Shown: in pieces, positions 48,251-61,400 of the stretch
Position numbering within the stretch: the first letter of the stretch is position 1
Layout of the letters: each line of letters starts with the position of its first letter
The notes under the pieces: model-generated
Seen by the model: only the letters and a program-made list of their open reading frames with translations
Database searches by the model: none
Told to the model about the DNA's origin: nothing
Position numbers and translations under genes: made by a program
NCBI GenBank assembly: GCA_022577435.1
Contig: JAKOON010000009.1
Coordinates: 11,616,911 to 11,680,910, forward strand
DNA length: 64,000 nt
Source: Embiotoca jacksoni
Lineage: Eukaryota; Chordata; Actinopteri; Embiotocidae
Direction of reading: 5' to 3'

Positions 48251-49500
48251 TATCAATCAATGGGGGCAATTAAAGTGTCGCCAATTCATCAGATGGATGA
48301 ATTAGAGGGACAAAACGGCATTATCAAAAAGGCCCCTATTGCAAGACTGACCGATTATTACGGCTGTTGTTATTATCTTTATTTATGCATTTTATTAAAA
48401 CAGACTCAAACGTTATTCTGTTTAACCATCTGGGCTTACATGAATATACGGAATGCAATATTTCAGTGATATCATTAAACAGAAATGAAACATAAAATTG
48501 GACAACTTTGGTTGATCATTGAGCTCGTTTGTTATGCTATTATTTACCATTTTAACAGGCAAACAAACCTGATGGAAAATTCGATGAAGCATTGCTCAAA
48601 GCTGAGAGATCGTTAAATTATTGAATATATCCGTTATATTATCAGCATATCGAATATATCCATTGCTGTTTAACTGGATCACTAAGGGGATCATTAAGGA
48701 TTTATCTTATTTGATCCCCTCTTAGCCTGGGCACATAAAAATCAATGCCCATTCCCTCAGTTTACACATTCAGTGGTGAACAGCGCCGACCAGTGGGCAA
48801 ACTAAGGGGCTGCACTCCAAGCTCTATGGCAATGCCCCACACAAATACAGTATTTTGACAAAAAACAAAAGGCTGATCCATTTTTATCTAAGTTAACACA
48901 GGTATAATTCAAAATGATAGGCAACATGCGACCATTCAAAGATAAAGTTGATTAAAAACACAAACTAAGATAAATAAACGAAATAGCCTATAAAGCTTTA
49001 TAGCAACAGGTGTGAGGCAGAAACCACTATAATGTATTTATTATTATATTGTGTCATATAGCCTATCACATATATGACACAATGGATAGGTTTATTCATG
49101 GAAAATAACCTGGATGAGAAAACAATTGAAAAAAAGGAAACTCTTAAACACTCATGTAGGTCTACTTATGACATTTTTACTTTTTTACGAATCCCATGTT
49201 TCAGGTCCAGATGGACCTATTAGGGTCCCTGTAGAGTTTTCGGTATTTTTCTATAGCAGCAGAGAAACTCTCTATAGTTCTCTGCCTGGTAGTGCTGTAG
49301 GCTACATATTTATTCTTTTCTCATATCAATGACTTAAACCAGTAAATAGGTGTCCTTCTTGGCAGATTGTATTATTACTGTGATATTGGTAGTCCTGATT
49401 TGCTAGCCCAGAAATTCTTCTTTTATTTTTGATTTAAGCAGATCGTAATCCTGCTTCAAAGCTGCATATTGTGTGCAGGAGTGTGTAGCGTCATTAGATG
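48251..49500. other. Intergenic DNA upstream of dlx5a; nothing firmly recognised
   Basis: Includes an imperfect hairpin (CTAAGGGGATCA 48682-48693 / TGATCCCCTCTTAG 48712-48725) and AT-rich sequence; may hold dlx5a upstream enhancers. No gene. Confidence 0.4.
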
Positions 49501-49504
49501 ATGT

Positions 49505-50240
49505 GACTACTGACTCGGTGGAAAAACACCATATGTCCTAATCCTGCCTGTATTATAAAACCTACCAACTCCCTCCTGATTTCCCTGAAGTCCTGCCCTC
49601 TGCTGAGTGTTGGCTTTAAACTCCATCCCTGTCATGTTTACTACATCCATTAAAATCTCCCTCTTTAAACTGTATTTGCTGCAGTACACAATCCATCTTC
49701 CAGGGTATTACACCGCTGACCGAGATGTGATTGACTTTTTCCCCATTATAAACAAATAATGTGAAGAGAAACCCAGCATGCCCAAATCTTAATCCTACAA
49801 GGATTACTTCCTCTCTTCGCTTATCCTCCTTTAGACTGTTTACCATCAACAGACTTCTGGATCTTTAAATAATGTTGTCTGTATCCCATTCATTCCACCA
49901 GGTGCTAATTATGGCTGTTTTAATTCATGATTTTACCTCCTCTCTCAAACACATATTTGTAATGATGTTCTATTTCCATTTTCTTTCAAATTGTCCATAC
50001 CTTTTTTAATTGAATATCCCCTCCTGTGCTTAATCAAAATTCCCTCAATGCATTTTTCTTTGCAGATTACTTTCCCAACCTTCGCTCTCTTTCGTTTATT
50101 ATCTATAACATTTTCTTCATTTAAATTATTTCTCACCATTTTACAAGCTGGATCTTGTTTTGTTATGTCCTTGCTATATTCATCATTCCACCAAGGTACA
50201 ACTTTCCTTTTAGAACCGATTTTACAAATTGGATAGATGC
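49505..50240 (-). mobile_element. Decayed LINE (non-LTR retrotransposon) fragment
   Basis: Minus-strand translations in shifting frames resemble LINE ORF2 pieces. LVGLRFGHAGFLFTLFVYN followed by YCSKYSLKREILMD (49507-49849) matches the 'RLRFGHTGL...C..Y..ER' C-terminal region of fish LINEs. KRKVVPWWN-like text followed by NVIDNKRKRAKVGKVICKEK (about 49945-50220) matches the segment before the reverse transcriptase. The catalytic reverse transcriptase between them is missing, and stops and frameshifts are many, so this is a dead, internally deleted copy. Confidence 0.45.
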
Positions 50241-51635
50241 TGTATTTATGATCATATTATCATATTATCATGGTATCTGTGTGCATTAATTCTTATTCCC
50301 TAAATTCATCCCAGCTGTGGGGATGTTTTAGACTTTCCATTCACTTAAGAAAAAGTCTTGCTAAATGAGTATTTACCAACACAAGATCTAAGCTTATACT
50401 CACATTTCTTGCTATATGTTCATCCTGGTTCCACTTCTATTATTCCGTCTCATAACAAAAGCAAGATTCCAGTGAACACGATGGGACGTGAACAGAAAAT
50501 AAAAGCTCATTCTCATTTTGATTTTCAAAAAATGTCTGTCATATATGAGCTATATTTACTGTGAATTCAGATGAGAATTAAAAGGGAACTTCCTGTTTCC
50601 ACAGATCAATTCCACTTTATATTAAGAGACTACCACGTCAATGTGTTACTCAGACAATATCAGACCAATCTGATTTTAATTTCAAAATTAAGTAATCAAA
50701 ATGAAAGCCCTCTAAAATGTCAGATATCACCTGCTGTATATTTACGTATGAACTCAGATTACAATTAAAAGAAAATGTCCTGTTTCTTGCACATCTACAA
50801 AGAACACATGAAAACCTTACAAAAAAGAAAAGACAATGAGTAAGTAAGTAAAACTTGATTGAAGGAAGGGTTCTAAGTATAGTTAGTTAAGATAAACTCA
50901 AGTAAAGCAAGGTAAACTTGAGTTACATAAGTAAGGTATCAAGTTGCAGAAAGAGTGTAGCAAGGAAGCTTGCTAGGAAAAATGTAGTATGCCAGTTGGT
51001 TTGCTTAATCAATGTCAGCGTTATGATGGTAGTGAGCTGGCTTGTCTTTGTACCTACTAACGGTCACCATTACTACATTTCAGGAACATTAAACTGTCCT
51101 CTCAGTTCAATGGCAAATCTGTATATGACTTTTTCATGAATTAATCTTTCTATTATGTCAACATAATAACATGCCTGCACAATATAACAAAAGTAAATAT
51201 CTTTTTTTTTTTTCCAGGTAGTAAATAGTTCATTTTCTTCATTTACATTAATGCCACAGCATTGCATGAAACCATAGACTGTATATAATTTAGTATCTTT
51301 GTATTTCTCTCGCTTGCTTTTGCACAATACATCCCTGAAAGCAGCATTATATTGTGCTCCACAGTAGCTGCACTTCCAACCTTCCAAACTTTTCCACTGT
51401 CGATATCCTAACTTTCCACGGTCTCCCGCCACTTCCTCGTGAGTCAAAGCCAATCCCCCGGAAATACTTCCTCCACCGAGGTTAAACCGCTTCCTTTCAT
51501 TTCTTGCTTGTTGGCAAGTTATATTAACTCTCTTTGCGGTTCGTATTTTCTTGAACCACAACAGCATTGTTACCTCACGATATACTGCCAATGAATATTT
51601 TCAATTAAGAAAACTACAGCTCACTCGATTTGATT
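50241..51635. other. Intergenic DNA left of ago2; origin unclear
   Basis: AT-rich at first; may contain more of the LINE remnant. A 172-codon minus-strand frame (51073-51591) has no domain I recognise. ACCATAGACTGTATATAA (51271-51288) resembles the end phrase of common fish repeats. Not called as a gene. Confidence 0.35.
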
Positions 51636-52425
51636 TCGGATCAATTTTGAGAGCGCGCAGCGTGCGTCTGATGTCTGACATCATTGAAGAGTTCCGCCAG
51701 CAAGAGCGTTCCCCCCCATCGGCTTCAGCAGAAACACGAACATTGTCTGTTCAGGCGAAATAACAGTGATTCAATCAATCACAGCAACGATATCAGTCTT
51801 AAACTTGGAGCACCGGTGAACAAATTGATAGAATGGATTTTTCAGCAAACCTAGTTTGCCGAAATTGTATATAATGTTTTACAAGAAATATCATATACGA
51901 TAGGTTTTATCCTTTTTTTTTTTTTTTTCCTTTTTCCTATTGCAGACGTGTTCAGTTTACTTAGCTATCATCAACACGAGCTTTTTTTTTTAACAGCTCA
52001 AAAATATCTCACCGCTGGGATAGATACACTTATTGTGAAATTTAAAAAAAATAAATAAATAAATAAATAAAAAAAAGGTAATAAACCGTGTAAATACGAA
52101 GATGCGGGCTGCCTAAGGAAAACGCGACCGAAGGCGGAAGTGCGTAGGAGGAAGTCCTCTTGCCGCGCATGTGCCTTTTTCCTCCAGCCCTCTTTTCTCT
52201 CGGCTCCCGTTTTGTGTGTTGGGGGGATGGGGCCGTGCCGAGGATGAGAGACTCCAAATATTTAGCACTTGGCTAACTAAATATCTTTATTTCCGATCTG
52301 GATTTTCTTTCCCGCGATCTCGGACATAGACCGTACTTTTCGAACCACGCATGAGTTTAGGTGGACTTCGGCCCGAATAAAGTGGAGGATCTGTACGTCC
52401 GCGACGCGCTCAAAAAGTCGACAAA
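51636..52425 (+). promoter_or_regulatory. Probable ago2 promoter and 5' UTR
   Basis: CpG content rises towards the ago2 start. GGCGGAAGTG (52133-52142) is an ETS-like site and GCGCATGTGC (52165-52174) an NRF1-like site; no TATA box is evident, consistent with a housekeeping promoter. A (TAAA)n run lies at 52051-52070. The start codon has A at -3 (GACAAAATGT). Confidence 0.45.
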
Positions 52426-55400
52426 ATGTATTCCTCTGCTGGAGGTAAGTGGTGCTGCTAACGTTAGCATCGGCTATGTGATGCGGCTACAAGCACAAAT
52501 TAACTTAGTAGCAGCGTTTTTTTTAAAAAAAACAATTCATATCTCGTTCTTTTTTTTATTTATTTATTTTTTATTTAACCGGTTCTTCTAAAACGGAACA
52601 AATCCTTTGACGGAGAACACGTCGTCCAGGTCTTAAGTGGAGGCTTTAGTAAGACAGGCGAGCTTAGCTTAGCGTGCAACAACAACAAGCTTCTGCTAGC
52701 CGAGTTAGCTTCAACGGGCACCTCGTTTTCCCAACTTGTCTTCAGCGAAACTTCCCACTAAATGTTTTTATATCATCCAGGGAGGGAGGAGGGAGGGAGG
52801 GGGGGGGTCGGTCCGACGGGCGTCCCATCTCCTCACCGTAGTCGTTACGTTTATAAACGCGCGTCGTTGTTTTTTTTTTTTTTTTTTTTAGTGCGTTTGC
52901 GGTTCATCGTTAAAAAAAAAAAACACAACAATTAAAGGAACATTTTAGCGGCCGAGCGAGAGACCTGAGACCTCATCACCTCATCATCTCATCACCTCAT
53001 CACCTCATCACCGGTCCGGAGCGACGACGTGCTTCAACTTTACATTTTTTTTTAAATCGCCGTCCCGATCATAAAGGTGAGCGTAACTCACCTTTATGAT
53101 GGAAGAATAAAGGAGATGGACGCCTGTGAAGTTTGACTTGAGGTTTGGGGGCCACCGGTAGCTTTTGTCAACTCATGCGGCGGAGGAGACAAAAAATATG
53201 TCCCTCATGAGGTTTTCCCCTTTTTTTTTATTATCATGTGTCGTTTTTGTTTTTTGTCTTCGTCAAAGAGAACACAAACACTTTATTGTATTTCTCACAA
53301 ATACAGTAATTGTTTACGGGTTTATTTTCTATGTTAAAGGAGGGATTTCTTCCTCTTGTCTTTGTCTTACTAAAAGTAGGACTTGGTCCTTGGTAGCAGG
53401 GAGAGTTTATTTCCAGGGGAATGAATGGGTGGCTTCACCAGAGTTAGATTGCCAGCTTGCTTGATACCTACCTCCTGTGTGAATATTGATAAGAGCCTTT
53501 TAACATTGGCGGTGCTGTTGAAGCGATAAGAGCAGGACATACTGAAATGAAGCAAGTCTTTACAGTTGAAATATATAATTCATAATGAGTCGCACTACTT
53601 TCCTTTGTATTTCCACGAGCTACATAAAGCAATTGCTTTTTTTTGGGGTGCTTTTTTTTAACCTCTTAAGTAGTAAACCCAGATGTTATGTGCTGTGTTC
53701 AGTGTACATTTTCACCACTCTTTATATTACAGTACAGTGTGTATCAGACCAAATCCTTGCAGTTATCAATAAAAAATGCAAAGGACTGTGTAAAGAAATG
53801 GGGAACTCGTATAACCATCACGCTTCAGTGAAAAAAAAAAGAAGAAGAATCAGACCAAATGAATTTTTGAGTATTCCTAACATGTAATTTTTGTCCTCTG
53901 TAGCTCCTGAGATGATTGAGGGACCCCGTTCCTCTGGGTCAATAAGCTCTGGTAAGCTTTACCCATATTTGGACTTTTCAGGCTTAAACTGGTCCCATCA
54001 GTGCTCCAGTGTAGCAGCAACACTGCAGTATGTAGTCAGCTGAAGTACAATTTAACCTTCTGATTAAGTATCGAAACTGTCTGGAAAATAGGACACAGGT
54101 GATTTTGGTGCTAAAGAAACCGGTGTCATTCCAGATTGTCAGCCTTCACTAAATGCATCTCATTGCGGTGTTTTTCTTACACACTAAAGGGCATTCATTA
54201 AAACCCCCCAAATATTACTAGGTGTTATGGGTGTTATTCTGTTTGAATGAGCAGGACTGCAGCACAAAGATAAGGCACTGAGGGGAATGGAGTGTGTCCT
54301 CTGACAGACGGCCTGAAATATCTTAAGTTGCAGATGTGGAGCTTATTGGATAAGCATGTCTGTAAAAGAAAATTAGTTGCACACTCTTAGCCATGATGCA
54401 AGAATGTGTGTTAAAAAAAAAAAAGAAAAAGACCAATGTTTTGACTTGACAGTCCTCTTCAGTGTATCTGGGGACAGGTTAACTCAACAAGCACTAAATC
54501 GGGGATAGAACGAGGGCTGGGCAATACTAAATCGAACATCATCACATTTTTTTTTTTTTTGACCAAATATCTCTATCTATGTTACAATGATATTGTAAGG
54601 ATGACTACATGATTCACAAAATGTTTACATAATGATATTTGATAAATAAACACAAAAAAATGAAGATATGATGAGTGAGTGGTGAAAGGCAAATAATAGA
54701 CCAAGCTACAACAGCCCGGTAAATTCAGAAAATGACATCACTTGACTGTAATGCAACCTTTAACGAGTCCTGTATCACGATACGATAAAATACCGATATC
54801 CCAGCCCTAGATAGGACACAGATGTGCTCTATCATGACAGCTGGTTGGTAACTTATTAAATTGTTGTTGCATTGTGGGTACCAATGTGCGACTATTTTTC
54901 TTTTGCACTTATGTTTTCATGGTGGTCAGCCCCTCTCCAACCCCAGTGTGCGTTCCTCTTCCCTCCCATTGTGGATGAGCTACCAATGATGAAAGTTTAG
55001 TGCTTCATTTCCAGGTTGATGCTAAAAACGGACACATCCAAACATCTTTCAGGGTATAAGATGAACAGACTAGTTCTGATTTGGCGCTCGGACAGCCCAA
55101 ATACTCGTACGCTGCTAATCACTCGATGACGGTTTGAGTTTTGCCAGCACGGTTTAGTTTTGCCAACACACAAGCTTATTTGTGATGCTGACTTGAGGAT
55201 ATTATCTGGAATGTACTGAATATTCAGATAATCAAGTGAGTGACTCAGCTGGAACTCCAAACAATCAAAACCATACAGTGTTGTTTGAATGATGACCTGA
55301 CTCACTCGCTTTTGGCTTCATGATTTGTTGGATAAGGCGAAAAACAACGTACCCCTGCTAGACAAAACAGTGATTGCTTTAACCCGCTATTTACAACTTT

Positions 55401-58400
55401 TTAGTTTATGGGATCCCCAGATTACTAAAGTACATTACATATCTGAAATTGTTCGGCATCATCACTTAATAAATTGAAAATCCTTATTGTTTTTACTTGG
55501 ATCCTTATTTGACACAGCTGAACTGGTTATACAGAACTTGTTCTGACCTGTTTCATTAGAGAATGCATAAATTTAAATAGATAACATTTGCTAATCATAC
55601 TATCGGTTATTTGTGTTAAAGTACGAAAAACAAGAAATTCCTCGTAGCTGGGAGAACATGATTCAAACCTGCTACCACACTCAGATTTCTGTTTTCCAAT
55701 ATTTTTCCATTAAGTGCTTCTAACTTGGGGGTAAAACAAGAAATCTGCATCTCAAAAAGTTCAGTTATATGTGTAAATATACAGATTGGGTCTTTAAGAT
55801 ATTTGTGATATCTCTATAATGTGATTCTTACTATGTTTTTGTGGCTTTCCTTCCTCTGACCCACCTGTTTCAGACCCCCCATCTTCCCCCGTGCCAGAAT
55901 ATGTGTTTAAGCCACCGTCACGGCCAGATTTTGGCACCATGGGCAGGACAATCAAGCTCCAGGCCAACTTTTTTGAAATGGAAATCCCCAAATTGGAGGT
56001 CTACCATTATGACATTGACATCAAGCCTGAGAAATGCCCCAGAAGGGTGAATCGGTATGTCCATTTGTATATTTCTAATCAGCTGAGCAGTGAATTAAAT
56101 GTCCTAAGCATTGTTGTGATTCATTTGTTTTATTTTTTACTCAGTGAAATTGTGGAGCACATGGTCCAGCACTTTAAAACACAGATCTTTGGTGATCGAA
56201 AGCCGGTGTATGATGGAAGGAAGAACCTTTACACTGCCATGCCCTTACCTATAGGCAGAGACAAAGTATGTATTTTACAGGACAACCAGCATCAAACAAA
56301 TCTCCTCTTGTTGAAAAATGTTTAAAAAAAAGATCGTAGTCTTCAAATATCACAACACTACATCTGCCCTCTTCCTTTCTGACCCATCTACTACACAGGT
56401 GGAGCTTGAGGTGACAATTCCTGGTGAAGGAAAAGATCGCAGCTTCAAAGTATCCATCAAGTGGGTGTCCTGTGTTAGCCTGCAGGCTCTGCATGAGGCT
56501 CTAGCGGGGCGGCTACCTAGCGTCCCTTTTGAGACTATTCAAGCCTTGGACGTGGTCATGAGACATTTGCCTTCTATGAGGTTGGTCTATGATTGTCATT
56601 ATGGTTCTGACGTTAATTATATGTCTCTTTTTCTTTCTGTCTTTGTTTTTAGTCAGTTTGATAGCTGATGTTTCTTTGAACACGTTATTGAAATGTCACC
56701 ACTGACTGTTTTCTGTTACAGGTATACCCCAGTGGGGCGCTCTTTTTTCACTCCTTCAGAGGGATGCTCGAACCCTCTCGGTGGTGGCAGAGAGGTGTGG
56801 TTTGGTTTCCACCAGTCTGTCAGGCCTTCCCTCTGGAAAATGATGCTCAACATCGATGGTAATTTTCACGTTCCTTTGGCAAGTTTTGTATAAATTTAAG
56901 TCGTTTCAATGAATCTGATCTCTGTGTTCTTGTTTTGTTTGCAGTTTCAGCCACTGCGTTCTACAAAGCCCAGCCTGTAATTGAGTTCATGTGCGAGGTC
57001 TTGGATTTCAAAAGCATTGAAGAACAACAGAAGCCCTTAACAGATTCTCAACGAGTGAAATTTACAAAAGAAATCAAAGGTAAGAAAAGTGTACGAGCTC
57101 TTATGGCAGTGGCCATTGGTATTTAATTGTTCTTTCCTTTTTTTAATTAAGTTTTGTAAGAGGGGGGACATTATGACTAAGTTGTCAGTTAAAAGTCATA
57201 GAAGATACAAATCTTAATTCTACATTATTTGTTGAGTATTGTATATGAACAATTTAAATATAACATTTTCTGTCTTTATTCAGTTATTGCATGCGTCTTG
57301 TTCTGTTTTTATTTTACCATATCTTTCTTCCACCCAAAATTGGCCTTTACTTTGTCTTACTTATTGGCAGTTTTTGAACCTCTTTAATCTTTTATTGTGA
57401 TTCCTCCATTCAGGCCTGAAGGTTGAGATCACTCACTGTGGGCAGATGAAGAGGAAGTACAGAGTCTGTAATGTGACCAGAAGACCAGCCAGCCACCAAA
57501 CGTAAGAATGCTCTTTTATCTTTTCTATAATCTAATCATTTTAATATTGTGAGGGTTGTTTGTGTACATACAATATTAAATACACAACATATAATTGCAC
57601 TCCAGCAACAATAAATTTGCTGTAACAGAAAATTTAAAACATACTGGGATAGGAAAAGATAATACACCTTGTAAAATTACAGATTGACTACTTACTATTT
57701 TAAAAGTATGAGTTCTTGGTCCAGATGAGTTGTCTTGATGTACGATGATACTAAAATTGAAACAAAGTGATGTGAAAATTCCCCTGCCTGCAGATTCATA
57801 TTGTTTCACAGACATGAGTGTTTCATTTTTTAATTCCCTTAGGTTCCCTCTGCAGCAGGAGAATGGCCAAACCATTGAATGCACTGTAGCACAGTACTTC
57901 AAAGACAAGTACAAGCTCATCCTGCGATACCCCCACCTCCCGTGTTTACAGGTGGGACAGGAGCAAAAGCACACCTACCTACCTCTAGAGGTAAGCATCA
58001 TCTTGTGTAACACTATTTACTTTAAGAAAAGTGACTGCTGACCATTGATTTTCTGCTAAACATATGTTGTTTTTATGTATTGCCACACCAGGTGTGCAAC
58101 ATTGTGGCAGGACAGCGCTGCATCAAAAAGCTCACAGACAATCAGACCTCCACTATGATCCGTGCCACAGCCCGATCAGCACCAGACCGTCAGGATGAGA
58201 TTAGTAAATTGGTAAGTACTGAGGGGAAAATGTTTACTGGATGCATCACAGATGTCTGCTCTGTGACCATAAAAAATAATAAACTTTTAAAGGCCTCCAG
58301 TTTGACACTATTACTGCAGCAACGTCAGAAAGGAAAGATAAAGTGTTCATATTGTGCCAACTGCTACAGGCCAGGATTCATCAATAATGTTTGGCCGATG

Positions 58401-61400
58401 GTCAGCGGCTGACAACTAACCTTGTCAAGATGGTTAACCCAGTGCTCGAAACACTGCCAAAAAAAACCAGAGAAAAACCCCTGACATTGATGGTTGTTGC
58501 CAGTAGCTGACATACGACTCCTGCCAACACAGAACTTTGAACCAGGCACACATGCCAGCCGCCAGTTGATAGTTTTGTTGACCTAATCAGTTGGGACTCA
58601 GGATTTAAGGAAAATGAAACTGGCAGCAGCAGACAAAAATGAACTTGAACAGACATTTTTGCAGTTTAAGAACAAGGATCAGTGGGCGCTTTGCCTGTTT
58701 ATTAACTTATTTGGCTTCACTTGACGATTAAGTTGAGATAAGAAAAAGTTTCTGTCCATTTTGCCAACTTTTTCCATTTGGCATCAAACACATGCTCAGT
58801 GGTGTTTGCTGTTTGGGCAGATAATATTTTAACTGGTTGTTATGTTACTTACCAACCATAGTTTTCAGTCTGATATAAAGTAATGTATAAATACTGTATC
58901 CAGCTTCACACTAACACTTCCACAACACCACAATGATTGAACTAATGATTAGAAATGTGTATTGATGTTTTCTAAATTAATGACTTTTCTGAGAATCTAC
59001 TGATATAACATACTGAGCAGAAATGTGTATAATTTTTTACATTTGTCTTGCATGTATATTTCATGGTTACTTTTGAACAAAATGAAATGAAAATCCCAAC
59101 TGAAACTAAACTTTTTTTCTTTTTTCAGATGAGAAGTGCCAACTTCAACACTGATCCTTACGTTCGTGAATTTGGGGTGATGGTGAGGGATGAGATGACA
59201 GAAGTGAATGGCCGTGTCCTACAAGCTCCTTCAATACTGTATGGAGGCAGGGTATGTTGGTCACCAGTTTGGACGTGTTGATAGAGCTAATGTACTGAGT
59301 TTGACTGGAGTAACTTCATCCTGTGTACATTGACAGGCACTAATAATGTCACTTGTCATTTGCAGAACAAAGCAATAGCCACACCAATCCAGGGAGTCTG
59401 GGACATGAGGAACAAGCAGTTCCACACTGGCATTGAGATCAAAGTGTGGGCCATTGCCTGCTTCGCGCCACAGCGACAGTGCACCGAACTCCTGCTGAAG
59501 TAAGTGTGATACGGTGAAAGCATTTGCTCCAGCAGAGTGGATTGTTGTGTACAATTATTGGGTTTGATGGGGGTCGGTGTGCTGTGCTTGTTTTTTTCTC
59601 CCCAAACGCCTTGACAGTCCAGTTTAATGAGCGTTGTACTTAACGGAGGTATCTCTTTGGGAGTGTAGGAGCACATGTTGACTATGCACAGCTGTGCCGT
59701 GTATTTACAGCGACAAAGCCAGGCTTTGTCTGTTGCATATATGCACTTAACTGTGTATGCAAACCAGTATGCCAAGAGCTTTTTCATGTTAAATGCTAAA
59801 TTTAGTGCCTGTAAAACTAGCAGGCTCCATTTTATTATGGTCTGCAGCACTACACATAATGTTCCTCATAACATTTTCAAAATAAAAGTTTCGTCAAGAA
59901 AAGCATTTAGATGATAGAACTTGAAAACTTGAGACACGTTTTCTTAGGTATGTAGGCCGGCAGGGCATGCGCAGCATTGGACAATTAAGTATCTGCTTTA
60001 TGAGGTAAGTGTTGGACAGAGAGTCCAACACTTACCTCAGTTGTTTATTTTATTTTTTTCCAATCAAAATCAGAAGTGTAAATCAACATTGAGTGTCAGT
60101 GTAAATTAACTAGTTCTTCATCTCTCAGAGCGTTCACAGATCAGCTGAGGAAGATCTCACGTGATGCTGGGATGCCCATCCAGGGTCAACCTTGTTTCTG
60201 TAAATATGCCCAGGGAGCTGACAGCGTCGAGCCCATGTTCAGACATCTCAAGTACACCTACCAGGGCCTCCAGCTGGTGGTCGTCATCCTACCAGGAAAG
60301 ACGCCAGTTTATGGTGAGAGATCTACTCGTGCAGTCTGTTCTTGTGTCATTTAGCTGGGAACATGATGTATTTTGTTACTGCAAAGATAGGAAACAACCA
60401 GGACATTAATATATTAAGCTTAAGTCATAAAGGAAACCCTCACCAAGTAAAATTACCCAAAATGCTAGATGTTGACATTTCCTCCTTGTGTGTTTTGTAG
60501 CTGAGGTGAAACGTGTTGGCGACACGGTACTTGGCATGGCCACACAGTGTGTGCAGGTGAAGAATGTTCAGAAGACAACACCTCAGACCCTCTCCAACCT
60601 CTGTCTGAAGATCAACGTCAAGCTGGGCGGCGTCAACAACATCCTCCTCCCACAGGGCAGGTTAGTGGAAATATAGCCACCGTTATAATTATTCAACGAG
60701 ACAGTTAGAATCAAGCCAAGACATACTTACAAATATATTTATTTGTTCAACACTATAAATGTATTTCTTTGTGTTAAATTCTGACTACGTCTGCTCTGTG
60801 CATATTCGTGCCAGGCCAATGGTGTTCCAGCAGCCAGTGATCTTCCTCGGTGCCGATGTGACTCATCCTCCTGCAGGAGACGGAAAAAAGCCTTCCATCG
60901 CTGCTGTAAGTAACGTCACACCGCAACGGAAAGATCTACCATTCACCGACTACTTCCATCACGTGTATGGAGTCAATCATGGCCACTATCGTCAGCTTCT
61001 TTCTGTGCTCTGCCCGACAGACACTGAAAACAGGACAACTTATTTGGGCTCAAACGTTCCGTTCACAATTTGAAAATGCATCTTCATCCGTAATAACACT
61101 GACTCAAAGAACAACAACCAAAAAGACGACTCGCGACCCATTCAGTAGTTCAGAGCCCTTTGAGCTACGAGCTCGGCTTAACAAGGATGCAGCAGTGCAG
61201 AGGCAGTGAAGAGTGAGGCTGTAAATTTGCCACAATCACTTCTACTAGCTTCAAGCCTTAGTGGTCATATTTCTCCTGCTACTACACTCTTGCATGCTGT
61301 CAATCTTTCATGCTCCGTACAGTCCAAGCTGCTGCAGGAAGTGTCCCAGGTCATCAACTCTTTGGGGATCACATGCCCAGAATTAGAAAAAGTATTTTTT

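Larger units (their letters stand above)
52445..53903 (+). other. ago2 intron 1: low-complexity patches and a hairpin
   Basis: Contains a GGGAGG-type G-rich run (52780-52807, G-quadruplex potential), T/A tracts (52869-52890, 52911-52923), a CCTCATCA tandem repeat and a perfect hairpin at 53068-53100. No additional coding exon is demanded by the protein. Confidence 0.6.

Noticed and set aside
51073..51591. 172-codon minus-strand frame left of ago2
   Set aside because: No recognisable domain, includes repeat-like text (TATACAGTCTATGG type) and a Lys run; not enough to call a gene.
60906..61073. Read-through of ago2 exon 15 as coding
   Set aside because: The GT donor after IAA and the next exon VVGSMDAHPSRY (62559) restore the conserved protein exactly; the read-through text has no AGO similarity.
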